Source of the DNA: Sciurus carolinensis
Lineage: Eukaryota; Chordata; Mammalia; Rodentia; Sciuridae
Reading direction: 5' to 3'
DNA: 64,000 nucleotides
Assembly: GCF_902686445.1 (NCBI RefSeq)
Contig: NC_062217.1
Span: forward strand, 88,841,758 to 88,905,757
The notes under the pieces are model-generated. The model made no database searches and was not told where the DNA came from. It saw nothing but the letters and a program-made list of their open reading frames with translations. The stretch's first letter is position 1. Every line of letters starts with the position of its first letter. A program made the position numbers and the translations under genes. Positions 21,895 to 34,409 of the stretch are shown in pieces.

Positions 21895-24715
21895 AAAAGA
21901 AAAGAAGAAATATAAATGGTTCAGAAATATATGAAAAAATGTTCAATATCTCTAACAATTAGAAAAATGCAAATGAAACCTACACTGAGATTTCTTCTCA
22001 CACCAAATAGAATGGTAACTATCAAAACAAAAGTAACAATAAATGTTGATACCAAAACCAGACAAAAACATACCACAGAAAGAAAACTTCAGACCAATAT
22101 TCCTGTTGAATATAGATGAAAAATCCTTAGTGAAATATTGGCAAACCACATTCAAAAACACATGAAGAAGATAGTATACTATCTTGTTGTATAGTGTACT
22201 ATAATCAAGTGGGTTTCATTCAATGGATGCAAGTTTGGTTCAACATATGAAAATTAATAAATGTAATATACTAGACAAAGTTAAGGATAAGAATCCCATG
22301 ATTATCTCAACAGATGCAGAGAAAACCATTCAACGAAGCCCAGTACCCACTTATGTTCAACACTAAAGCAACAAGTGAAAGAAACCTCAACATTGTGAAG
22401 GCTTTATGTGACAAACCCAAGGTCAATGCCCTACTGAACAGAGGAAAACTGAAAACATTTCCTCCAAAATGAGTAAAAAGGATGTCCATTCTTACCACTC
22501 TTGTTCAACACAATACTTGAAACTCTAGCCAGAGCAAGCAGGTAAGAGATGGAATTTAAAGGGATATGAAGAGGAAAAGAAGAAGTTAAATTTTCTCCAT
22601 TTGCTGATGATATGATTCTATAGTTAGAAGCACCCAAAACTCTACCAGAGGACTTCCAGAGCTGACAAATTTAGCAAAGTAGCAGAAACAAAATAAGCAT
22701 ACATAAGTCAATTCGCTTACTATACTCCAATAATGAATCTGCTAAGAAATCAGGAAAACTACAACACTTACACACAAAAAATTCACAGCAGCAAAAGAAC
22801 TTGGTAATAAATCTAACTAAGGGAGTGAATGTCCTCTACAATGAAAACTGTGGAACACTGAAGAAAGAAAATGTTTAAAGACCTCAGAACATGGAAATAT
22901 CTGCCATGTTCTTGGAAAAGTAGAATCAATTTTATTGAAATGGCCATACTACCAAAAGCATTTACAGATTCAATGAAACCCCTATTGAAATACCAATTAA
23001 ATTCAAAACAGAAGTAGAAAAAAAGAATAGTTCTTATATTCATTTGGAAGAATAAGGGACCCAGAAGAGCCAAAGCAATTCTGAGGAAGAAGAGCAATAC
23101 TGGAAGCATCAAAATATTAGATTTCAAATTATACTACTTAGATGTAATATCAAAAACACCTTGGTACTGGCACCAAAGCAAAGATGAAGAAAGGAGGAAT
23201 AGAACAGAAGACATAGACAAATCCAAATACATATAGTTATCTGATACTTGACAGAGTAGCCAAAAATATACGTTAGAAAAAGGCATCATATTTATCAAAT
23301 GGCACTGGGAAAAGTCAATACATGTATATGGAAAAATTAAACTAGATCCTATCTCTCATCCGCACAAAAGTCAGTTTGAAGTGGATCACAACCTGTGAAT
23401 CAGTTGAGAAACTCTGTACCTGGTAGAAGAAAAAGTAGGCTGAACACTGTCATATTGGCACAGGTACTGACTTTCTCAACAAAATATCTAAAATGCAAGA
23501 ATAAAACCAAGAACCAATAAAAAGGATGGCATCAAATTATAAAAGCTTCTGCACAGCAAAGGAAACAAGAGTGTGAAGAGTCAGCCTACAGAATGAAAGA
23601 TCTTTGCCACCTAATCCTCAGACAGTATATTAATATACAGAATATATAAAAAGTTAAGAATCCTTAACACAAAAAAAGAACATATTAATACAAGGGCTAA
23701 AGAACAAAAAAAGCATTTATCGAAAGAAGAAATACAATGACCAATAAATATATAAAAAATGTTCAACATCTATAGCAATCAGGGAAATGCAAATTAAAAC
23801 TACACTGTGATTTTATCTCACTCCAGTCATAATGGCAATTATCAAGAATATAAATCATAACAGTGCTGGTGAGGATGTGGGGGAAAGAGTACGCTCATAT
23901 GTTGTTGATAGGAATGCAAATTATTGCAACTACTGTGGAAAACAGTAGGAGATTTCTCATAAAGCTAGGAATAAATAAAGTTAGGAATAAAACCAAAATA
24001 CGACCCAGCTATTGCACACCTTGATATTTATCCAAAAGAATGGAAATCACCAAGCGTAGTGATACAGCCACATCATTGATTATAGCAGCGCAAACCACAA
24101 TGGTGAGGTTATGAAACCAACCTATGTGCCAATCATTAGCCCACAAATAGATGAATGGATAAAGAAAAAAAATATATATGCATGATACAAGTTTAGTCAG
24201 TCATTAAGAATGAAATTATGTTGTTTACTGGTAAATGAATGGAACTAAAGACCATCATGCTAAGTAAAATTAGCGAGGTTAGAAAGTCAAGGATGAATGC
24301 TTTTCTCATATGCATAAGCTAGATCAAAATAAGGGGAAAGGGTGGGGGAATCCCCCAAAAATAAAAGAGAGATCAGTGAAATCGAGGAAGGGGTTTAAGA
24401 GGGAGGAAGGCGGTATGGGAAATGGGAGGAGTTGCAGAATAAAATTGACCTGACTGTCCTGTGTACATATATGAATATAGCACAGTGAATTTTACCTTAA
24501 TGTATATTTATAAAGCACTAATAAAAAAACCTATAGATAAGTACAAGAAAAACAGAGTAGAGTAAAGGCAAGAGGGGGAAGGAGGAGAAGAGAGAAAAAG
24601 GAAGTAGAAGGGACTGAGTTAGAGCAAATTAAATTCCAATCTTATATAATTAGCTTAAAGTGAATCCCAATGACATATGTATTGATAATTCAGTAATAAA
24701 AATATAAAATGAAAT
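21895..24715 (+). mobile_element. Older plus-strand L1, internally rearranged
   Basis: First comes a short piece of the ORF2 C-terminal region (about 21915-22045; 'KMQMKPTLRF...TPNRM' region before the zinc knuckle). The sequence then jumps back to the middle of the RT domain near 22047 (KPDK...NFRPI region). From there it runs in normal order through FADD-like RT (near 22595-22620), thumb, C-terminal cysteine-rich region (23760-24010), 3' UTR (24310-24430) and an A-rich end near 24715. The C-terminal segment is therefore present twice, once out of order. Stops and indels are frequent. Confidence 0.85.
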
Positions 24716-27700
24716 AGTCTCACCACACTTAATCACAGGACTAACATGAACATCTGTGTTAGTTTGCAGCAGTGCTTATGCATGTGAGAACTGAATACAG
24801 CTTTGTCCACATTTTAGAGTTTGGTCTGAGTATTTAGAAGATTTTGGTACTTGTCCTTTGACATTTGCTCTCAGGCTTGTCTCCTGTAGAGATCTACATA
24901 TGTGTAATGGGTTTCTAATGAATGTGCTTCTATAATGAGTGCATTTGATTTGATGAATTCAGTAAAGTAATTGCTTTCCAGACTCAGTTATCGAAGTTGC
25001 TTGCTTCTCTTCAATCCCGTCTTGAGTCACATTAAGAGTCTTCTACATACCAGGCAGTGTGTGGCTGCTTCTCACCCTTAGAGCATTAGCTGGTGTCATC
25101 TTGATCTCTTGGGATTGTCTCCTCTCAATGAATGGGGTGTTTGTCCCTCCCTTTCTTCGCCTTCTCTCTCTCTCTCCCTCCCTCTCTTTTCCTTTCCAGT
25201 ACTACTTTCACTAGCAGACTGTGCAAAAGAAACGTGTTCTCTCTCTTTTGTTTCTTTTCTGACAAATCAAACTACAGTATTTTAGTTCCATAATTTTCTC
25301 ATGTGCAACTAGTGTATTCTTACACACAATCTCACCTTTTCAATAAATTCTAGGACTTCTTGGACTTATTTACAGACTTCTCTCCAAAATGTATTTATAA
25401 GAAAAATCTGGCATTAACCCCTCTCTTCAAATGCACATCTTTCTCTTTTGGTTTTGGTTTTGGCATATCTGTTCTTTTAAAGCTATTGCAAAGCTAGTCC
25501 GGGGCAAAAAAGTGATTATGGAAGAGAATCTTAATGCTCCCTCCAGAAATGGTGAGCCAAGGGCAACACACAGTGCAGTTGGTCAGGAGAACTGACTACT
25601 CCCAGCTTGATCACAAGAAGGCTAGGCAATTTCAATCAATCACTGGGCCTCTTTGGATAAGGAAAAGTAGAAATAATTTTTGAGGAAGAAATAACAGAGG
25701 GGAAATATAAATATGAAACAACAATGAGGTGGCATGTTTTAAAATAGAGATGGGTCAAACTTGCCCTCCATTTCTCAAGCCTTGTTTAAGCCATAAAGTT
25801 GTTTTTGGTCTGGATATCAAAGGTTTAGTGAGGATATTAGCACATATGTTCCTGGTCCCATTCTTCAGCTCTCATTGACATCTGTATATTCTGTAAAATC
25901 TCTTTCCTTGCATTTGGTAACTTATAGTGGGAGACATTGTTATGTACCCCACTGTTATGCTACCCCCAGAACATAAAATTAAAAAATAGCATATATTGCA
26001 ATTCAAATGTAATTTGTATATAAATTTCATAGAGCTAAGGTATGTCAACTCTAATTCATTTGCCCATTATTTGTACTGTTTAGAATAATTAGAACTTTAG
26101 ATGAACATCTCTCATCTTCTGCAAATTCAAGCATTAAACTATTCTTGCTATAAATGCCTATATTCTACATACTACTACATCTTTCTTTGCCTCTAATGAA
26201 GGATAACTCATTGAACTTTTAAAAGGTATAATTTATTTTTGCTTAGAGTTAAATAATAAATTTAAATGATCTCACAATGATTTTCATGTTTTAATCTTTA
26301 TGTGACAATGAAGAATTTAAGATGGAATTAACATACTAAATCAGATAAATAATGGCAGCATGAGAAGAGTTTCATCTTCTTTTAATGACTTTAAAGAAGG
26401 GGTTTGGAGAGGGGGGAAATGGATACTAAAATGGAGAAAATCAAAGGCCATGCATAGATGATTTTGTCAAAATGAACCCAACAATATGTAAAACTACAAT
26501 GCTCTGATGTTAAAAAAGAAAGAAAACCAGTTACTTTTAAAAATATGTGCATAGGTGTTGAGTCATTTTACTGAAAAGCATGTTAGAAGACATTGTATAA
26601 ATTATATTTTTAGACACTGGTAACATGCTATATAATCAAGAACGAATGAAATTTAGTGATACACTGCATGTGTGTGATCATCTTTGAATTTGTGAGGTCT
26701 TGAATTTTGGAAGATAAACTTTGGGAATATAAAATAATGTAATAGCATTCTATAATGTAAATAAGAAAATATACAGTTTTCTATACACATTTTTTGTATT
26801 TTTTTAATGTACAAATGGGTTAAGGTGACAACATACCAAAAATGAGAAGCCCATTACAAAATCAGTCACTTTAAATAAATGTAATGGATGACTTAAAAAA
26901 AAAGAAGGGGTTTGTCTGTTATTTTTTCAGAGCTAAAGCATCATTTTCATATGTTATATCAGGGGTGGATTCTATCAGCACAGTTTATTATTGATGTCAA
27001 TATTAATCACCTGACTAGCCAGGCGAGTCTGCTGGGGTAGTGTTTGCCATGCTTCTCATCTGTGAGGACATCTTCTTCTGTTTCCACGCTCTGTTCTTTG
27101 GAAGAAAAATTCCATTCAAAGCTGCACTTTGTAGGAGATAAAATTTATTTCCGTAAAAGTAAATAAATGATTTGTGATAATTTTATCTTGGAAATTGTCT
27201 AGGTGATTTTCTTATTTTTTTCAAGCCTTTCTTTGTACAACTATGAACTTGTGATCATTTTATTGTATTCTATATAGGTTTAATCAAATACTACTTTATT
27301 TTATTGTTCAAATTGTTCTAGTTTTGATTATAGAAAACTCTTGACTCCTGTGATTCTTTGATATACTCAATAATGTGTTTATATGTGTGTGTTTTAGGAC
27401 TTCTTTACTCTCTGGAATTAGAGAATATTGTAGCCTCTTCATGCATATTCTATGCCCCAGTCCTGGAATAATCCATTTTTCAAGGAGTTATGGTTCCTTT
27501 TATTGGAGAATTATTAAAAACCAAGACCTGGACACGACAGGGCTCTCTGATACTGGAATGCCATTGATTTTTGACTAACTGAAGTGATAGAGAAAGAAGA
27601 CATGTTTATGTATACCAAATTGCAAATCAAATGTAGACATATAACCGTAATCCAGTATCACACAGATCACTGTGGCTTCTCCTCTCCTCTCCTCTCACTC

Positions 27701-28342
27701 TCATACTGAGAAACCAGAATTATCTTATCCCATCCTTTCGTTCAGTACTGAATTTTGGGTATATGTTAGAGGTTATAACCCCTATCCCCTTGAAAAACAC
27801 CTTTTTCAACTATTGTGGGTGGTTTTAGTTTCCAAAATTGCTTAGGTGAATCATTTTACCCTCTCCCCTTTCAGTGAGGGTATTTCATATATTTGTCATG
27901 TAGTTTGAAGGTTATCATGAACTGTCTGAGGCCAGCTTAAATTGTATCCCTTGTTTTTTTTTTTTTTTTTTTTTTACTTTTCATGCTGACTGCCTGGTAT
28001 ATACTATCTCGAAATTTTAGATCAATATCATATTCCCAATATGTCTCATTGGACATTTTTGGTATTATTTTTAACCCTGATACCTCTAGAATTCAGATTT
28101 CTTCTTCACTTCAGGAAAATTTAACAAATTATTAGTATTTAATGTATGCCTCATCTCATTTATCACAAAGCATTTATTGAACTTTAGTATTAACTGATAG
28201 TACTTAAATATTTAGCATATCATATTTCAAGACTGTTCTTTTATGTTAATTTATAAATCTCTCATCTGTATTATTTTCCTTCTTTTTCATAATTGTATTA
28301 GTCTTATTATTGTCCAACCATATTTATAGTAGTTACTTGTTT
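24716..28342. other. Unassigned intergenic sequence
   Basis: No gene or clear repeat is recognised across about 3.6 kb. A polypyrimidine (CT)n-rich tract lies at 25150-25197. A weak MIR-like core (CTAGGCAATTTCAATCAATC then TGGGCCTCTTTGGATAAGG) lies near 25620-25670. A CTCCT run is at about 27677-27697. The 67-codon frame at 27375-27578 lacks any domain signature. Confidence 0.45.
27953..27976. repeat. Poly(T) run of about 24 bases
   Basis: Homopolymer T run without a recognisable retroposon attached on either side. It could be an orphan A-tail on the minus strand or simple expansion. Confidence 0.9.
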
Positions 28343-28742
28343 CTATGGTCTGGATGTTATTTTATGGTTTTAATCCAATACTACTTTAAGTTTTTGTTCA
28401 TATAACTCTAGCTTCAAAATTGATGTATTAAAACTTAACCCCAATGTAATAGTGTCAGGAGGTGTGTTTCATTGGGGGTGTTTAGATCACAAGAGCTCTG
28501 CCTTCATGAAGGAATTAATTCTGCTATCAAATTCTGCCATTTGAGGACATAGTATTTTCCTCTCTGAAGGAATGCAGTGTCCAGTGTGCCATCTTGGAAA
28601 CAGAGAGATGAGGTCCTAACCTGTCAGCAACTTGAATATTTTGTAGCCTCCAGAACTGGAAAAAAATAAGATTCTGTTCTTTATAAATTGTCCAGTCTCA
28701 GGTATTCTGATGGAACAGAACAAAAATGAACTCTGACAGATG
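28343..28742 (+). mobile_element. MaLR LTR (MST/MLT1-like solo LTR)
   Basis: Begins near TCTATGGTCTGGATGTTAT and contains the family landmarks in order: AAACTTAACCCCAATGTAAT, a GGTGTGTTTCATTGGGGGTG block, AGATCACAAGAGCTCTGCC, CAGTGTGCCATCTTGGAA, GCCTCCAGAACTGG then an AATAAGATTCTGTTCTTTATAA terminal block. These are hallmarks of mammalian apparent LTR retrotransposons (ERVL-MaLR). No internal region adjoins it. Confidence 0.85.
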
Positions 28743-29114
28743 CTCCTTCTGACATGATTATCTGCTAGAGATGTCTGTCATTTTCATTAAGCCATGACTT
28801 AGGATTGGGCTCAGTGATTTGAGTACTTTACATATTTTCAATTAAGTGACATCTATGTAATGGGGCTCACAGTTCCACACATGTTCTATGTAGATCAAAA
28901 AACTTGCCAGCTCCAGAAATAAGGTCAACTGTTCTTGTGTTTTATCTCCCTAGACATCCATGACCAGCTGACATAATGCCATATCTCACTTACTGTTCAA
29001 ACATAAGAATGACTACCCTTGTTTTTAGAAGAATCTATTTATACTATAGTTAAAATCATTGCTATGTCACTAAATGTAGTTGGGATGATGTGCTCAGCAG
29101 TAAGTAGCTTGCAC

Positions 29115-29175
29115 AGAAGGTTATGCATGTCTTACCTCAGCAGCATAGAAGGTCGTGCATGTCTTACCTCAGCAC
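29115..29175. repeat. Two-copy 32-bp tandem duplication
   Basis: AGAAGGTTATGCATGTCTTA and the following CCTCAGCA recur 32 bases later with T to C changed at one position. A small recent slippage or duplication event. Confidence 0.9.
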
Positions 29176-29315
29176 AACACATAGGAATTCTGCATAAAAG
29201 GGTAAACAATAAGAAGATTGTTATCTATCAAATGTTTTAAGGGAGACTTTCCTGTTAATATTATTCTCCCATACCAGTGACCCCAATTCATTTAGCCAAT
29301 GGAGATTTTGACAAG

Positions 29316-29358
29316 TTACCCTAAAATTAGCATCTTAAATTACCCTAAAATTATATCT
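29316..29358. repeat. Two-copy 24-bp tandem duplication
   Basis: TTACCCTAAAATTAGCATCT recurs at 29340 as TTACCCTAAAATTATATCTT, so the copies differ by a few bases. Confidence 0.8.
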
Positions 29359-30060
29359 TAAGTATACATATACATATATATCACAATGTAATAAGTAGCT
29401 ATATGTATATGTTTATATATACATATGAATAATTAGACATTAATCATTATTAATCATTATTCAAAATGTCCAGCATAAATTCTTTGAGCCCCATGCTTAA
29501 CTTATGGGGAAGAATATAGGTAGTTCAAGACAACAAAAATACAATGAATAAAATGAGAAAGAAGGCAGAGACAAAGCAATTTTATGAAGTAAAGAAAGAC
29601 CAGATCAGTTAGAGCAAAGAGCCCATAAAAACAAATGATGAATGTGTAAAGTTTTCTGATTTCCTTTTAAGAAATCAGAACTTCTTTTCTGGGCAAAAAT
29701 ATTGTTACTACTTAGAACTAACCATGACACTACTATGAATCCTCTACTTGAATTCAACACTAGCCTTTCAACAACTCTGCAACCTCCATTACAGCTGTAC
29801 CTTTTATAGGAAGATTTTAGAAAAGAGGAATTACTGGGAACTGAAGTGAAATAAATTATTTTCCATGAGTGTATGATTCTGTCAAAAAAAACTCAATATC
29901 ATATATAATTATGGCACACTAATTAAAGCATAAAGAAATAAATAATTAAAACGATAAAGTATTTAAAAGATTTTTAGTTTCAAATGTGATTTAGTGCTTA
30001 AAACTTCATTAGGAACTAGTACATAAAAAAGTTTTACATTCCTGATTTTTAGATTAATGA

Positions 30061-30116
30061 TGTAAGATACAGAGATTGGTCTGTGAAATGTAAGACACAG
30101 AGATTGGTCTGTGAAA
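30061..30116. repeat. Two-copy 28-bp tandem duplication
   Basis: TGTAAGATACAGAGATTGGT with its following CTGTGAAA recurs directly at 30089 with one substitution (T to C). Confidence 0.9.
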
Positions 30117-31467
30117 ACTCAATCCTTAAGAATCATGACTTCTCTCACTACTTTTCCAAAAGCTCATTCCCATGACCACACAGCAATTTCTGAGATATTT
30201 TTTAAAGGATCTTTGTGTGGCAAATTGGTCTCTATGGTCTATTGCTCTGCATATTTGTGTTCATTTTTCTTTCTTAGTCAATTATGACATAGAATCTCCA
30301 TGGAAGCAATTTTCAGTAATACTGGAAAAACCACATTCTTAAAAAAGGCACATATTCACACAGAATGTTAGTTCATAATTATTGAGCCTTTAGCTTTTGC
30401 CTGGTAACCCTACTGAGTATATTTTTTTAACTACCTGTTTTTGTATTCCTGACCACTCTATACTGCTTGCTGAGATTCTATAATTTCATTTTATTGCTTA
30501 AATTTAGGGTAATGACCATAATGAAATGGTAATAAAATTGGGAGAGTTAACTTATTAAGTACTGCCAATCATTTAAACATTTCCCTAACCCTGTTTTGAC
30601 AACAGATGTAGATAATAGGATAGAGAAGAGAGTATTAGTGTCGTAACTTAGCCTGATTCATTCATGACCATTCTGCCCTGCAACCTGTTAGAGCAAAGTC
30701 AGGGCAATGTTAATGTATGCCCTGTTTGGAAATACCAACCTGCACCCTGCTTTTCGCAGTCTGTTCCAGCTGTAACCCAATTAAATTCAACAATTCACAG
30801 GTGTTCAGAGAAATGTTTTTGACATAAAACCCCCAGTTTTCTTTAAGACTCTTCACCCTTTTTAATGTTGGTAAAATTTGAAATATTCTTCCAACAAAAC
30901 AAGGCACATTTGAAAGTGAAGAAAGATAAAACAAATGAGGAAAAGGATGCTAATAAACTTGAAGATATTGTCAATAACAAAAGGAAGGACTCAGTCCCAG
31001 CTACAAGCCCAAGATATTTAAGCTAAGTGTAAAGGAAAGTAATATTTTCTACATAGAAGAGGATGGAGATGAAAAAGCTACTGTTGTGCAATATGTGTGT
31101 GGAAACTAAATAATATAAGAATTTATAGCCTTTTCTTTTCTGGTATAAAATCAGACACCTAAATTTTACCTCATATCCATAGACACTGTCATTTCTGGTC
31201 AATGAGTTAGCTAAGAGTTAACCCTTTCTGGCTATTTCCAACCTCAATTCAGAGTGATTAAAAAAAAAAAAAACATCTAGTGGTTATTCTTTTATTTATA
31301 ACTAAAACCACTTTAACTCAAAAATGACACAAAAGTATAAGATACTTTTATACTGCATAAATGTGATCATTGACTATACATCCAGTCCATGAAGTAGTTT
31401 TTGGTAAACCTGAATTTGGAGAGTCATTTCTGTATAAGAGCTTAAGAAATGTGAATTTTGAAGGGTC

Positions 31468-31600
31468 AAACCTATTCATTTAGCAAGTATTTATGGATTA
31501 CATACTATGTGCCAGGCACTCTTTTTGAAGTTGGGGTATGGCAATCAGCAAAATGAACTAAAGCCTCTGCCCTAGTGAACCTTAAGATGGGTAATAATGA
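31468..31600 (+). mobile_element. L2 (LINE2) 3' end fragment
   Basis: Matches the well-known L2 3' terminal pattern: AGCAAGTATTTATGGATTAC, ACTATGTGCCAGGCACT, a GGGGTATGGCAATCAGCAAAATGA block, then CCTCTGCCCTAGTGAACCTTA. It is an ancient non-LTR relic, heavily degraded. Confidence 0.85.
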
Positions 31601-31929
31601 TTAAGCTACTGAATAGTTAAATAATCTATTATGGTAAAGAATGATATGTGCAAATAGGGGGGTAAAAGAGGAAAATAAAAAGTCCAGCAAATAGAATGAG
31701 CTGAACTTTGAAAGGAAAGGATGGGAGGTAATAAAAAGCAAAGTTTACCTACTTATTTTTTCCATAATTTCTTATGCTTGTTGGATAAATGCTGTCTGGA
31801 ATATGAACTATTTATATTTACTGGAATTAGAGTAAGGAAACCACAAATTATATTTGGGTATAATGTTGAGGATGTTAATAATATTTTTCTGTGCACATGC
31901 TTGTAGCAGACACTGCTGAATCAATTTAC

Positions 31930-32092
31930 TTGAATTATTTTATATAATATTGATAAAATCTCTGTGAGATATTTAATGCCACTCCATTAATTTTAAAGAT
32001 CAGGATAACAGGAGTAAAACAAAAATACAACCAATTTACATAGTGTCAAGACTGAGATTAAAACTGCTTTCTTTAAACCCAAGTCCATATAT
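31930..32092 (+). mobile_element. MIR fragment
   Basis: The sequence follows the second half of a MIR-type pattern: TTGAATTATTTTATATAAT, a CTGTGAGATA(TTTAATGCCACTCC)ATTAATTTTAAAGAT block, and later AGACTGAGATTAAAACTGC and AACCCAAGTCC. It is diverged and lacks a clear tRNA-like head. Confidence 0.6.
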
Positions 32093-32207
32093 ATATTTTA
32101 ATTAGGTACATAAGACAGGCCAGGAATTTTCAAGTGTTTTACATTTGTTAGTTCATTTTAACTTTTGAAATAATTCTATGCATAATAAAGGAAATATTTT
32201 CTACAAC

Positions 32208-32628
32208 TTTATGATAGCCTGAATAATGGTTCCCCCCAAATATACAAGTCCTAATCTCCAAAATCTGTAAATCTTGCCTTCCATAACAAAAGAGACTTTT
32301 CAGGTGGATTAACTTAAGAATCTTAGAATTTGGAATTTATACTCAATTGTCTGCATGAACTTAACATAATCACAAAGGTTCTTATAAACTGGAGGCAATA
32401 GGGTCAGGGATAGATGAGACTGTGAAGACAGAAGCAGAGGTTAAAGGGATATAGGGCCATAAGCCTAGGAAGGCTGACAGTCTTTTGCAGTTGCAAAGGG
32501 GAAGATCCTCCAGTAGACCTTCAGAAGAACTACAGCCTTCCCAACGAATTTTGGACTAATGACCTTTCTAACTATAAGACAGTCAATTGTTTTAAGCCAC
32601 TAATTTTGTGGTAATCTGTTTTAATCAT
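32208..32628 (+). mobile_element. MaLR LTR (MLT1-like solo LTR)
   Basis: Landmarks in order: AATAATGGTTCCCCCCAAA, CCTAATCTCCAAAATCTGTA, AAAGAGACTTTTCAGGTGGA, AATCACAAAGGTTCTTATAA, GACAGAAGCAGAGGTTAAAG, GGGCCATAAGCCTAGGAAGG, TTTTAAGCCACTAATTTTGT. These are typical of MLT1 LTRs. It is an ancient insertion without an internal region. Confidence 0.88.
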
Positions 32629-33297
32629 GAAAGAAAATGAATGTGGATTTTAGTATTCTGAAATGGGGTGTTGCTTTAACAATTATCTGAAAGATAAATA
32701 TGCCCCTGGAGTGGAGTTGGATTCTGGGTAGAGCCTGGAAGAATTTTGACAAGCATGATTGAAATGACTGTGTCTTACATCAACTGTTTGCAGAAATATG
32801 GATGCTAATGACAGTTTGTGTGAGCGCATAGAAAGCAAGAACCACAATAGTGAAAACCCATAGCATCCTAGAGAAAGATTAAATCATCACAAAGGTTGTT
32901 GGTAGAAATAATGAACATTAAAGACTGCTTGCAAGGGTTCATAGGAAGAGTGAAGATATGTTACTAAGAAATGGAGGAAGAGGGATACTTTTTATACAAA
33001 GGCAGAAAGTTACTTAAGCTGTGTACTACAGTTGTGTTGACAATACAACTGAAAAGCAATGAACTTGGACATTTATATGAGGTATTTGTTGAAAGCAAAG
33101 CCTGGTTTCTCCATCCAGCTATACTAAAATGGGAGAAAAAAAAAAAGAGATGAATTGGGGAAAGATATATGAAGCCTAAAGAACCAAGACTGGATGATTT
33201 GGAAAACTCTTCTTATTTTATCAATATTGTAAAAGATGCTAAAACTGGAAGATTCATTGTCAGGAAAGCTTTCTCTATAGAAAGCAAAAGATCAATT
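32629..33297. other. Unassigned intergenic sequence
   Basis: No repeat family or gene is recognised. The 60-codon frame at 32971-33153 ends in a poly-lysine A-run and has no domain. Confidence 0.5.
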
Positions 33298-33310
33298 ACA
33301 AATTATGTTG

Positions 33311-33404
33311 AAGGGGCAGGCCATATAGCTCACCTAGTAGAGTGCCTGCCTCTCATGCTGGAGGCCCGGGTTCAAGTCCCCAGCACTGTGGGAATGTGGA
33401 AATA
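33311..33404 (+). mobile_element. tRNA-derived (ID-like) SINE with perfect target duplications
   Basis: A 94-bp monomeric retroposon. Box A is at about 33321-33338 (CATATAGCTCACCTAGTAGA region), and box B (GGGTTCAAGTCCC) at 33369-33381 is a near-perfect Pol III B box. Flanks are a perfect 13-bp duplication ACAAATTATGTTG (33298-33310 and 33405-33417). It ends in GGAATGTGGAAATA without a real A-tail, unusual for an L1-mobilised element. The perfect duplication argues for a recent insertion. The parental tRNA is not resolved. Confidence 0.88.
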
Positions 33405-33531
33405 ACAAATTATGTTGGTTCCTTGAAAGGATCAAAAGCTTACTTTATGGATTTACAGAGGATACTGAAGAAATTAGGCATGTGACTCAAGGATTCTCTC
33501 TGTCCTCCAAATTGAAGACAAAAGTAGATGG

Positions 33532-33882
33532 AATTGGAGAATATCATGCTAAGTGAAATAAGCCAATCCCAAAAAACCCAAAGGCAGAATGTTTTCCCTG
33601 ATAAGTGGAGAATTATATAATGGGGGTGGGGAGGTCAGTAGTGAGAGAAGAATGGGGAAACTTTAGATTATGTAGAAGAAAATGAGAGGGAGGGGGGTAT
33701 GAAAAATGGTGGAATGAGACAGACATCATTACCCTATGTATATATATGTATGATTACACAAATGGTATGAATCTACACCTTGTACAACCATAGAAATGAA
33801 ATGATGTACCCCATTTGTGTACAATGAATCAAAATACAGTCTGTAAAAAATTAAAAGACAAAAAAAAAAGTGGGAGAAAAAT
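33532..33882 (+). mobile_element. Short 5'-truncated L1 (3' UTR only)
   Basis: The sequence matches the L1 segment starting at the end of ORF2 (GAATTGGAGAATATCATGCT) and continues through the G-rich 3' UTR (33621-33700) to the ATGTACCCCATTTGTGTACA terminal block and an A-rich tail. A 10-bp target duplication AAGTAGATGG lies at 33522-33531 and 33883-33892. It lacks the TTAGGG-like tract found in the two full-length L1s. Confidence 0.9.
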
Positions 33883-33892
33883 AAGTAGATGG

Positions 33893-34393
33893 GATTACCT
33901 GGGAAAGACCTGCCTGGGAGCCTTTGTTCTTGATCTGACTTTATATAGAAGATCTCAATCAACAATCCATGATTCGATAGGCATGTTTGAGATGTTAACT
34001 TTTGTTTCCATTTTATACACGCTGGAAAAGAGGGAAGAAGAATCAGTTTGATGATTGCATCCAAGAGAATTATGCATTACTTGGAGATATAAAAAGGATC
34101 ATATATGAAAAATAGAAAAAATAATCATTAAATTGTATGCTGCATAGTTTAATATAACAGTAGGGATTGAGAGAAGAGGAATATATGTGGAGGATCTCAG
34201 TCTTCTGGGAAGAAAATAATATTGAAGCTAGACTTTTACAAATACATGTTACTTGCATGCTGAGCAGGAGGGGGTGGGTGGGCAACCAACAAGGAAAAAG
34301 AAATTTCAAGGTAAAGGATGTAGATTGCCTTAAATTGGAGAATATACTTATTTTGGAGTTGGGGACATTAATTTAGATTGCTAAATTATGGTG
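33893..34393. other. Unassigned intergenic sequence
   Basis: No gene or repeat recognised between the short L1 fragment and the target duplication of the following full-length L1. Opposed frames at 33729-34064, 34070-34309 and 34167-34376 lack domains. Confidence 0.5.
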
Positions 34394-34409
34394 AAGATAT
34401 ATTCAATGT

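Larger units (their letters stand above)
28743..31467. other. Unassigned intergenic sequence with small local duplications
   Basis: No gene recognised. Three short tandem duplications are listed separately (29115-29175, 29316-29358, 30061-30116). A segment at 30640-30900 is less AT-rich than its surroundings and could be an old LTR or unique sequence; I see no landmark to decide. Confidence 0.45.

Noticed and set aside
27953..27976. Poly(T) as the tail of a minus-strand processed pseudogene
   Set aside because: No cDNA-like sequence or target duplication is recognisable to its right.
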